Shown here in pieces: positions 1 to 6,070 of a stretch of DNA of 11,009 nt. Position 1 is the first letter of the stretch. Each line of letters opens with the position of its first letter. Under the pieces are notes generated by a model. It was not told the DNA's origin. It saw only the letters and a program-made list of their open reading frames with translations, and ran no database searches. Source of the stretch: an uncultured Lentisphaeria bacterium. Lineage in GTDB: Bacteria > Verrucomicrobiota > Lentisphaeria > Victivallales > UBA1829. The stretch spans positions 1 to 11,009 of the forward strand of contig CAJKAR010000074.1 of NCBI GenBank assembly GCA_905197955.1, written 5' to 3'. The translations under genes were made by a program, and so were the position numbers.

Positions 1-20
1 AACCGCTTTGAAAAGCGGTT
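1..20. terminator. Perfect dyad at the window edge, possible terminator of an off-window gene
   Basis: AACCGCTT and AAGCGGTT form an 8-bp stem around TGAA (9 bp if the inner T-A pair also closes). On the plus strand a pyrimidine-rich stretch follows rather than a pure T run, so it would be a weak intrinsic terminator. The gene it would serve lies outside the window. It could instead be part of an operator. Confidence 0.4.
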
Positions 21-61
21 CTTCTCCTCTCGCGCTCTCCTCTTTCCCTAAACTTCTGACG

Positions 62-92
62 CCTTTGCATAAAACTGCGTTTCACGCAAAGG
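62..92. repeat. Nested inverted repeat upstream of the symporter promoter
   Basis: CCTTTGC at 62-68 is complementary to GCAAAGG at 86-92. An inner alternative pairs TGCG (76-79) with CGCA (85-88), so the two stems are mutually exclusive. It ends 28 bases before the -35 element at 120. It could be an upstream operator or the tail of a termination region; function unknown. Confidence 0.3.
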
Positions 93-119
93 CTCTCATG
101 ATTTGTCATACGATCCACC

Positions 120-148
120 TTGAAAAAAGAAAGTGAAAATGGTATATT
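120..148 (+). promoter_or_regulatory. Sigma70-type promoter of the BASS symporter
   Basis: TTGAAA at 120-125 is followed, after exactly 17 bases, by TATATT at 143-148. A TG at 140-141 gives an extended -10. Transcription would start near 154-156. That is downstream of the ATG at 151, so the ATG at 184 must be the start codon for this transcript. Confidence 0.65.
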
Positions 149-168
149 GAATGTTATTGTTTTTTCAG

Positions 169-174
169 AAAGGG
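169..174 (+). promoter_or_regulatory. Ribosome binding site deciding the symporter start
   Basis: AAAGGG sits 9 bases before the ATG at 184. No comparable site precedes the ATG at 151, which supports the shorter protein. Confidence 0.6.
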
Positions 175-183
175 CATGTTGAA

Positions 184-1170
184 ATGAGATTTTTGCAAGC
201 GATCAGCCGTCTGCTGGCGACCCAGACATCCGCATTCATCATTCTGGTTGCCATTCTCACATTCTGGAAACCGGAACTGTTTCTCTGGGTGAAAGGAGAT
301 GTCCAGACAGCGATTCTCGGAATCATCATGCTGACGATGGGTATGACTCTTACGCCGGATGATTTCAAAATTCTGGCGAAGCGTCCGCTGGATATTTTCA
401 TAGGAGCCTGTGCACAATACACGATCATGCCGCTGCTGGCGTTCTCGCTGGTGAAGATACTGCATCTGCCGAATGGAATTGCGGCGGGACTGATTCTGGT
501 CGGCTGCTGTCCGGGAGGAGTTTCATCGAATATCATGTCGTTTCTGTGCAAGGGAGATGTTGCGTTTTCGGTCGGCATGACCACCGCTTCAACACTGCTT
601 GCGCCGGTAGCGACGCCGCTTCTGGTGCTGTGGCTTTCAGGCAGTTCCATCGAGGTTGACACCTGGGGCATGTTTCGTTCCATCCTGATCGTAACCATCA
701 TACCGGTGGCACTCGGAGCATTTGCAAATTTCTTCTTTGGAAAGAAAAAGCAGTATCAGGAGCTCTGTTCCGTGATGCCGGGAGTTTCGGTGATCGGACT
801 TGCCTGCATTGTCGGCGGAGTGATTTCGTATAACGGCCAACATTTCTTCACATCGGGCGCAATGATCTTCGCGGCGGTCTTCCTTCACAATTCGCTGGGA
901 TATCTGCTCGGCTATGTCGTAGGGAAATGCACCGGGATGTCGAAACCGAAAAAACGGACAATCGCTCTGGAAGTCGGCATGCAGAATGCGGGTCTGGCAA
1001 CCAATCTCTCCACCCGCCACTTCCCGACTCTGCCGGATGCCGCACTTGCCTCGGCCGTCAGCTGTGTGTGGCACTCAATCTCCGGCACGCTTCTCGCCGG
1101 ACTCTTTCTCCTTGCCGATAAATTTTCCGAATATCGAGCCAAGAAAAAAGAACAGGACCAGCATTCCTGA
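184..1170 (+). CDS. BASS-family (bile acid:Na+ symporter-like) membrane transporter
   Basis: This is a polytopic inner-membrane protein of the bile acid:sodium symporter (BASS) family, which couples Na+ entry to uptake of organic anions such as bile acids, pantothenate or keto acids. With the ATG at 184 it has 328 residues, normal for bacterial members. About nine or ten hydrophobic segments are visible. Family marks are the GCCPGG turn at residues 107-112 followed by SN at 115-116, and the EVGMQNAGLA segment at 263-272. The latter carries the Glu/Gln/Asn cluster that binds sodium in solved homologues. An in-frame ATG at 151 adds 11 residues, but it lies at the predicted transcription start, whereas 184 has AAAGGG 9 bases upstream. 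The tail is short, charged and Lys-rich. The substrate cannot be read from sequence; YocS/PanS-like anion uptake is as likely as bile acids. Confidence 0.9.
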   Translation: MRFLQAISRLLATQTSAFIILVAILTFWKPELFLWVKGDVQTAILGIIMLTMGMTLTPDDFKILAKRPLDIFIGACAQYTIMPLLAFSLVKILHLPNGIAAGLILVGCCPGGVSSNIMSFLCKGDVAFSVGMTTASTLLAPVATPLLVLWLSGSSIEVDTWGMFRSILIVTIIPVALGAFANFFFGKKKQYQELCSVMPGVSVIGLACIVGGVISYNGQHFFTSGAMIFAAVFLHNSLGYLLGYVVGKCTGMSKPKKRTIALEVGMQNAGLATNLSTRHFPTLPDAALASAVSCVWHSISGTLLAGLFLLADKFSEYRAKKKEQDQHS

Positions 1171-1175
1171 TCGCT

Positions 1176-1205
1176 CCGGAACGCACCCCTTTCCGGTCCG
1201 TTCCG
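1176..1205 (+). terminator. Weak hairpin after the symporter gene
   Basis: Two alternative stems follow the stop codon: CGGAACG (1177-1183) with CGTTCCG (1199-1205), or CCGGAA (1176-1181) with TTCCGG (1191-1196). No T run follows directly; a T-rich tract begins only near 1225. It is a possible weak terminator, or an RNA 3' structure. Confidence 0.3.
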
Positions 1206-1260
1206 ATAAAATCCGTCAAAAGCTCTTTTTTCTTTTTCCCGGCTATTCATTTTTCGGAAA

Positions 1261-1287
1261 TCCGTGATATATTATATCGTTTACGGA
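1261..1287 (+). promoter_or_regulatory. Extended -10 promoter with an overlapping dyad, upstream of the GH36 gene
   Basis: TATATT at 1268-1273 preceded by TG at 1265-1266 makes an extended -10. I see no good -35; TATTCA at 1244-1249 is the best and it is weak. The -10 lies in an interrupted dyad: TCCGT (1261-1265) and GATAT (1266-1270) mirror ATATC (1274-1278) and ACGGA (1283-1287). This layout suits a repressor operator or a weak promoter that needs an activator. The 5' leader would be about 100 bases. Confidence 0.45.
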
Positions 1288-1388
1288 CAGCATCAAGAGA
1301 ACGGCTCCAGTCGAACCTTCTTTCCGTTTCACGGCATCCGGGAAAACAACAGTCAGAAATAAACAAGAGAATCAACAAGCAGGTCAAA

Positions 1389-3584
1389 ATGCAAATCAAA
1401 TTTTCAGAAAAAACCCGCTCCTTCAAACTGGATACCGCCGGAGCCTCCTACCTCATGCAAATCGGTCCGAGCGGCGAACTGCGTCACATCTACTATGGAG
1501 CCGCCATCTCCGATGATGATGCGGTTCTGGAACTCGGAACCCGTCACGGGAAGGCCTCCTTCTCCTCGCATCCGGAAGGTCTTGATGCGGAAGATTCTCT
1601 GGATCTTGTCCCGCTGGAATTCTCCACGTTCGGCAGCGGTGATCAGCGACTCACCTCGGCGGCTCTCCGCAAGGAAAATGGAACGTCCGTCACCTCGGGC
1701 GTCTACAAAAGCCACAGAATCGTCAAAGGCAAAAAAGCCCTTCCCGGACTGCCCGCGAGCTTCGCTCCGGAATCGGAGGTTCTGACTCTCGAAATCACCA
1801 TGGCAGACGGTTTTTCCAAAGCCGAATTTGTCCTCTCCTACTCCATTTTCGAAGACTCCGATGTCATCGCCCGTTCTGTCCGCGTGGAAAACAGATCCGA
1901 CGAAACAATCGTTGTCGAACGCCTGATGAGCGCCCAGATCGATTTCCACTCTCCGGAATACGATATGGTCTATCTCAAGGGCCGCTGGGCAAAAGAACGT
2001 CAGGCGGTCCGCCATCCGCTGGAACCGGGACGTCAGGGGTTCCGCAGTTCCCGCGGCTCGACCGGTCACCAGTTCAATCCCGGTTTTGTTCTCGCCGCGC
2101 CTTCTGCAACGGAATCAAACGGGGATGTCTATGCCATGCTTCTGCTGTACAGCGGCAACTACGCGGCGGATGTCGAAGCCGATCAGTACGGAACCGCACG
2201 CGCCATGATCGGAATCAATCCGGAGAACTTCTCCTGGGCCCTCGCACCGGGCGAAACGTTCCAGACACCGGAGGCACTCGTCCTCTTCTCGCCGGAAGGA
2301 CTCAGCGGACTCTCCCGTCAGAGCCATAAATTCCTGATGGAACATGTCATCCGGAGCCCCTGGAAACATGTCAAACGCCCGATTCTCGTAAACAACTGGG
2401 AAGCAACCTACTTCGATTTCGACGATGCGAAAATCTTCGACATAGCAAAAACGGCATCGACTCTCGGCATCGAAATGCTCGTGCTCGACGATGGATGGTT
2501 CGGAAAACGCAACGATGACCGCTCCTCTCTCGGAGACTGGTTCGTCAACAAGGATAAAATCGGCGATCTCGGAGAACTTGTCCGCAAAATCAACAGCCTC
2601 AACATGAAATTCGGACTCTGGTTCGAACCGGAAATGATCTCCGGAAAAAGCGAACTCTACCGGAAACATCCCGACTGGGTACTCACGGTTCCCGGCTTCC
2701 GTAAATCCATCGGACGGGAACAGATGGTGCTCGATATGTCGCGCCGGGAAGTCGTCGATTACCTCTTTGAAACGATCGCCGGCATCCTCCATTCCGCCAA
2801 CATCGAATACATCAAATGGGATATGAACCGCAATCTGACGGAGATCCATTCCGCCGCCCTCCCCCCGGAACGACAGAAAGAGGTTGCTCATCGCTATGTG
2901 CTCGGAGTCTACGATCTGCATGAACGCCTCCTGAAAGAGTTTCCGAATCTGCTCATCGAAGGCTGTTCCGGCGGCGGTGGACGATTCGATGCCGGAATGC
3001 TCTACTACGCCCCGCAAATCTGGTGCAGCGATGATACCGATGCAATGGAACGGGTTTCCATTCAGCTCGGAACCTCTCTTTTCTATCCTTCCGCGAGCAT
3101 GGGAGCTCATGTCTCGGTCTGCCCGAATCATCAGACCGGACGGACGGTCTCCTTTGAAACGCGCGGCAAAATCGCCCTCGCAGGAACTTTCGGCTATGAA
3201 CTCGATCTGACGAAACTTTCCGAGGAAGACCGCGAACTTGTCAAACGTCAGGTTCAGGAATATCATAAATACAATGATCTCATCCGCGAAGGTTCCTTCC
3301 ATCGGCTGACCGAAGGCTTCGGAACCGGTGACATCTCCGTCTGGAGCTGGGTCTCGGCTGACCGGAAAAAAGTGCTGGTCACCGCCGTCCGGAAAAACGG
3401 AGTCCCCTGCGGACATGATTTCGTCCGGAGAATCCGTCTCAGAGGACTGGATCCGAACGCAAAATACGTCTTCGAATCCACCGGAACCGTTCTCCACGGC
3501 AACACCCTCATGAACGCCGGATTCACTCTCGAAGGACTCATCCGGGATGCCTCCTGCAACCTCTATTATCTGGAAGCAGAATAA
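1389..3584 (+). CDS. Cytoplasmic alpha-galactosidase, family GH36
   Basis: This enzyme hydrolyses terminal alpha-1,6-linked galactose from oligosaccharides such as melibiose and raffinose (EC 3.2.1.22), with retention of configuration. The 731 residues match the long bacterial GH36 type (AgaA/RafA-like): an N-terminal beta-supersandwich to about 330, a TIM barrel to about 640, and a C-terminal beta domain. Visible motifs are NNWEATYFDF (335-344), LDDGWFG (366-372), W411, IKWDMNR with nucleophile Asp478, GCSGGGGR (525-532) with Cys526, and CSDDTD with acid/base Asp548. These positions agree with the AgaA numbering I recall. There is no signal peptide, so the substrate must be imported. AGG lies 5 bases before the ATG, a modest ribosome site. 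crcB begins 3 bases after its stop and is probably cotranscribed. Family is secure; natural substrate (plant raffinose sugars or host glycans) is open. Confidence 0.95.
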   Translation: MQIKFSEKTRSFKLDTAGASYLMQIGPSGELRHIYYGAAISDDDAVLELGTRHGKASFSSHPEGLDAEDSLDLVPLEFSTFGSGDQRLTSAALRKENGTSVTSGVYKSHRIVKGKKALPGLPASFAPESEVLTLEITMADGFSKAEFVLSYSIFEDSDVIARSVRVENRSDETIVVERLMSAQIDFHSPEYDMVYLKGRWAKERQAVRHPLEPGRQGFRSSRGSTGHQFNPGFVLAAPSATESNGDVYAMLLLYSGNYAADVEADQYGTARAMIGINPENFSWALAPGETFQTPEALVLFSPEGLSGLSRQSHKFLMEHVIRSPWKHVKRPILVNNWEATYFDFDDAKIFDIAKTASTLGIEMLVLDDGWFGKRNDDRSSLGDWFVNKDKIGDLGELVRKINSLNMKFGLWFEPEMISGKSELYRKHPDWVLTVPGFRKSIGREQMVLDMSRREVVDYLFETIAGILHSANIEYIKWDMNRNLTEIHSAALPPERQKEVAHRYVLGVYDLHERLLKEFPNLLIEGCSGGGGRFDAGMLYYAPQIWCSDDTDAMERVSIQLGTSLFYPSASMGAHVSVCPNHQTGRTVSFETRGKIALAGTFGYELDLTKLSEEDRELVKRQVQEYHKYNDLIREGSFHRLTEGFGTGDISVWSWVSADRKKVLVTAVRKNGVPCGHDFVRRIRLRGLDPNAKYVFESTGTVLHGNTLMNAGFTLEGLIRDASCNLYYLEAE

Positions 3585-3587
3585 AAA

Positions 3588-3977
3588 ATGCCGTTCTCGC
3601 TGAAACTCCTCTTCCTGGTGCTTCTTGCCGGAGCACTGGGAACGCTCTGCCGTTTCACCGGAACCCGTCTGCTGGCGGGCCTCTCCGGATCGTTCCCCTT
3701 CGCAACTCTGACCGTGAATCTGCTGGGATCGTTTCTGGCGGGATTCCTGTTCGTCCTGTTCAAAAATCGTTTCCTTTCCGTGGAACCATATCTGCCGGTC
3801 CTGTTCATCGGATTTCTAGGAGCGTTCACAACCTTTTCCACGTTCGCACTTGAAAGCTCCCACATGATCCTTGCCGGAGCTTATTGGAAAGCCGCTGGAA
3901 ACATCATGCTCCAGAATGTCTCTGGCATCCTGGCGGTTCTGCTCGGAATGGCGGCCTGCCGTTCCCTCATTCTCTGA
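3588..3977 (+). CDS. crcB: CrcB/Fluc fluoride ion channel
   Basis: This small inner-membrane channel exports fluoride and works as a dual-topology dimer. It has 129 residues, the usual length, with four hydrophobic segments near 5-30, 35-58, 68-95 and 103-127. Signatures seen are GALGTLCRF (15-23), TLTVNLLGSF with pore Asn44 (40-49), and GFLGAFTTFSTF (75-86) carrying the Phe80/Phe83 pair and the central TTFST break of TM3. The family's GGxTTFSTF is GAFTTFSTF here, a conservative Gly-to-Ala change. The start codon lies 3 bases after the GH36 stop; GGAAG at 3572-3576, inside the end of the upstream gene, is the only ribosome site, so translation is probably coupled. I see no fluoride riboswitch upstream of the pair. 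Only one copy is present, consistent with a homodimer. Confidence 0.93.
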   Translation: MPFSLKLLFLVLLAGALGTLCRFTGTRLLAGLSGSFPFATLTVNLLGSFLAGFLFVLFKNRFLSVEPYLPVLFIGFLGAFTTFSTFALESSHMILAGAYWKAAGNIMLQNVSGILAVLLGMAACRSLIL

Positions 3978-4024
3978 CGGGAAAAATTTCTCCATCCAAT
4001 TCCCCTTTCTCCAAACACAAAAAA

Positions 4025-4070
4025 TGCGCGGGAACGATTACCTGGGCAACCATTCCCGCGCAAAATTTTT
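4025..4070. terminator. Bidirectional terminator between crcB and fucO
   Basis: GCGCGGGAA (4026-4034) pairs with TTCCCGCGC (4053-4061); T4025-A4062 extends the stem to 10 bp around an 18-base loop. On the minus strand the stem is followed directly by six T (complement of 4019-4024), a good terminator for fucO. On the plus strand AAAA and then five T (4066-4070) follow, a weaker one for GH36-crcB. Confidence 0.8.
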
Positions 4071-4091
4071 CTGTTCCGGAAAACGGAAGAA

Positions 4092-5246
4092 TCAGAACGC
4101 GTTCTTGTAGATTCCAAGAATATCTTCGACACTGGTCTCACGCGGATTGCCTCCGGTGCAGACATCGGCAAAGGACATCTCGGCAAGTGCGGGCAGATCC
4201 TCTTCCTTCACATCCTTCAGTTCGCGCATCTTCTGCGGAATTCCGACATCCACGGAGAGCTGGCGGACCGCATCAATCGCAGCCTTGCGAGCCTCTTCCA
4301 CAGACATCTTCTCCGTATCCGCAACCCCCATCGCACGGGCAATCTGACGATATTTATCGCCGGTCGCAGGCGCATTGTACTCCATCACATAGGGCAGAAG
4401 CACCGCATTGGCAATTCCGTGCGGAGTGTTGTAGAATCCGCCCAGAGAGTGCGCCATCGAGTGGACAATTCCCAGGCCCACATTCGAGAAGCCCATTCCG
4501 GCGATGTACTGGCCAAGCGCCATGCCTTCGCGTCCGTCTTTCGTATTCTCCACGGCGCCGCGGAGAGAACGGGAGATCACTTCAATGGCTTTCAGATGAA
4601 GCATATCGGTCAGTTCCCACGCGCCCTTCGTAATGTATCCTTCAATCGCATGGGTCAGGGCATCCATACCGGTTGCGGCGGTAAGGCCCTTCGGCATGGA
4701 GGACATCATTTCGGAGTCAATCACGGCGACAACAGGAATGTCGTGAGGATCAACGCAGACAAATTTACGTTTTTTTGCCTCGTCGGTAATCACATAATTG
4801 ATGGTGACCTCCGCCGCGGTTCCGGCTGTCGTCGGAATGGCAATGATCGGTACGCATGGCTTCTTTGTAGCTGCAACTCCTTCCAGCGAAACAACATCGG
4901 CAAATTCAGGATTGTTGATGATGATGCCGATTGCCTTCGAAGTATCCGTCGGAGAACCTCCGCCGATTGCGATCAGATAATCCGCACCTGCCTTCTTAAA
5001 CGCCTCCACGCCCATCTTGATGATGCCAACCGACGGGTTCGCTTTGACATCACTGAAAATTTCATACGCAAGTCCCGCCTTGTCCAGCAGACCGGTCACT
5101 TTCTCTGCTACATGGAAACGGATCAGATCCTTGTCCGTTACAACCAGAGCCTTCTTGAAACCGCGTCCCTTGATCTCATCCACAATGCTTGCCACAGAAC
5201 CAGCACCGAAATAGGAGGTCTGGTTCAAAATCATGCGAGTAACCAT
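4092..5246 (-). CDS. fucO: Lactaldehyde reductase (L-1,2-propanediol oxidoreductase), Fe-dependent alcohol dehydrogenase
   Basis: FucO reduces L-lactaldehyde, from L-fucose or L-rhamnose cleavage, to L-1,2-propanediol with NADH in anaerobic cells. The 384-residue protein follows E. coli FucO, as I recall it, almost without gaps: NRMILN-like start (here TRMILN), GADYLIAIGGGSPxDT (87-102), IPTTAGTAAEVTINYVITDE (137-156), KFVCVDPHDIP (161-171), and the C-terminal DVCTGGNPRE (361-370). Metal ligands are Asp195, His199, His262 and His276, corresponding to Asp196, His200, His263 and His277 of FucO. The GGGS loop (95-98) belongs to the nucleotide-binding half. AAAGGA lies 7 bases before the ATG. It has its own strong promoter and a terminator, so it is probably a single-gene unit. 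No aldolase, kinase or isomerase of the fucose or rhamnose pathway is in the window. A related propanediol dehydrogenase role cannot be excluded. Confidence 0.93.
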   Translation of the reverse strand: MVTRMILNQTSYFGAGSVASIVDEIKGRGFKKALVVTDKDLIRFHVAEKVTGLLDKAGLAYEIFSDVKANPSVGIIKMGVEAFKKAGADYLIAIGGGSPTDTSKAIGIIINNPEFADVVSLEGVAATKKPCVPIIAIPTTAGTAAEVTINYVITDEAKKRKFVCVDPHDIPVVAVIDSEMMSSMPKGLTAATGMDALTHAIEGYITKGAWELTDMLHLKAIEVISRSLRGAVENTKDGREGMALGQYIAGMGFSNVGLGIVHSMAHSLGGFYNTPHGIANAVLLPYVMEYNAPATGDKYRQIARAMGVADTEKMSVEEARKAAIDAVRQLSVDVGIPQKMRELKDVKEEDLPALAEMSFADVCTGGNPRETSVEDILGIYKNAF

Positions 5247-5322
5247 TTTGCAGTCCTTTCCTGTTCAATCGAATCGTTCCGGCGGAAGACATTTCACGCC
5301 GCTCTCAATCCCGTATCTCAAT

Positions 5323-5351
5323 ATAATACACAGGAATCCTGCGAATGTCAA
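5323..5351 (-). promoter_or_regulatory. Near-consensus promoter of fucO with a palindrome in the spacer
   Basis: On the minus strand TTGACA (complement of 5346-5351) is followed after 17 bases by TATTAT (complement of 5323-5328). This is the strongest promoter in the window. The 11-bp palindrome CAGGAATCCTG (5331-5341) lies wholly between the two boxes, where a bound repressor would block RNA polymerase. The leader is about 70 bases. Confidence 0.75.
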
Positions 5352-5378
5352 ATCTTCCCCGTATTTTTTTGGAAGTTT

Positions 5379-5421
5379 GAATCCGGATTCCGTTTTTCTG
5401 TTCCTCCCGCAGGATTTCCTG
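5379..5421. repeat. Two palindromes between the acetyltransferase and the fucO promoter
   Basis: GAATCCGGATTC at 5379-5390 is a perfect 12-bp palindrome. CAGGATTTCCTG at 5410-5421 has the same CAGGA/TCCTG arms as the palindrome inside the fucO promoter, with TT instead of A at the centre. They lie just after the acetyltransferase stop codon (5426-5428). No T run follows on the minus strand, so they do not look like a terminator; operator sites are possible. Confidence 0.45.
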
Positions 5422-5425
5422 AGGG

Positions 5426-6022
5426 TCAAAGCCCCTTGTAGAAGGGATACCGATACTTGTCCTCCTCCGTAATCGGCCGCATCACCCGGCAGGGAACCCC
5501 GACCGCAACGACATTCGCCGGTATGGAACGCGAAACCACACTTCCGGCTCCAATCACGGAATTGTCTCCGATGGTCACACCGGCAAGAACGGTCGATCCG
5601 GCGCCGATCCAGACGTTGTTCCCGACCGTGATCGGTTTGGCGATTTCCAGTCCCGCCTTGCGCTGCTCCGGATCAATCGGATGTTCGGCGGTGGTGAAAC
5701 AGCAGTTCGGAGCAATGAACACATGGTCGCCGAAAGTAACCTTCACGCCGTCGGTGATAATCAGATTGTGATTCGCATAGAAATCGTTCCCGACAAAAAT
5801 ATTGTATCCGTAATCACACCAGAACGGCGGAGTGAAAATCACATTCTCTCCCATGCCGCCGAGAAGGCCAGCAAGAATCTCCCGCTGCGTCTCGCGATCA
5901 TTCGGATTGAGCTGATTGAATTTGTAACAGATGTCCTTGCATTTGCGGATCTCCGCTTCATAGGCGGGATTGTAGCAGCCCTGGAACAGACAGTTCTCCG
6001 GGACAACCGGTTTGTTTTCCAT
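5426..6022 (-). CDS. Sugar O-acetyltransferase, maltose/galactoside (Maa/LacA/NodL) type
   Basis: This cytoplasmic enzyme transfers an acetyl group from acetyl-CoA to a sugar hydroxyl. The 198-residue length is typical of Maa/LacA/NodL. An N-terminal Mac helical region occupies about residues 10-55. A left-handed beta-helix of hexapeptide repeats runs from about 60 to 175, with repeats such as IFVGND, ITVGNN-VWIGAG and VTIGDN-SVIGAG. The catalytic histidine is His114 in TAEHP, equal to His115 of LacA. The C-terminal VPCRVMRPI segment (176-184) is the usual end of the fold. AGGAG lies 8 bases before the ATG. It starts 48 bases after the clan GH-G gene and is probably its operon partner. These enzymes often acetylate non-metabolised glycosides for disposal; the true acceptor here is unknown. 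Confidence 0.9.
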   Translation of the reverse strand: MENKPVVPENCLFQGCYNPAYEAEIRKCKDICYKFNQLNPNDRETQREILAGLLGGMGENVIFTPPFWCDYGYNIFVGNDFYANHNLIITDGVKVTFGDHVFIAPNCCFTTAEHPIDPEQRKAGLEIAKPITVGNNVWIGAGSTVLAGVTIGDNSVIGAGSVVSRSIPANVVAVGVPCRVMRPITEEDKYRYPFYKGL

Positions 6023-6038
6023 TTTTCGTTCTCCTGTT

Positions 6039-6055
6039 TTTCATCGATATTTCCA
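6039..6055. promoter_or_regulatory. Possible third copy of the TTTCAT-N5-TTTCAA-like site
   Basis: TTTCAT (6039-6044), five bases, then TTTCCA (6050-6055) repeats the layout found twice in the AraC/Gfo divergent region. It shares TTTTTCATCGAT with the copy at 9480. It lies between the glycosidase stop and the acetyltransferase ribosome site. A 12-base match alone is expected by chance in a window this size, so support is modest. Confidence 0.25.
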
Positions 6056-6070
6056 GCCGGGATGGCCGGT

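Noticed and set aside
1171..1388. Fluoride riboswitch upstream of the GH36-crcB pair
   Set aside because: I find no sequence like the conserved crcB-motif pseudoknot core in this leader.
2115..3497. Long open frame of 460 codons antisense to the GH36 gene, with a neighbour at 1404-2069
   Set aside because: They lie wholly inside a clear GH36 gene, show no family motifs and have no ribosome site; the opening comes from the codon bias of the sense strand.
4419..5441. Open frame of 340 codons on the plus strand over fucO
   Set aside because: It covers a near-perfect FucO on the other strand; its product is rich in His/Arg with no recognisable fold, and it lacks a ribosome site.
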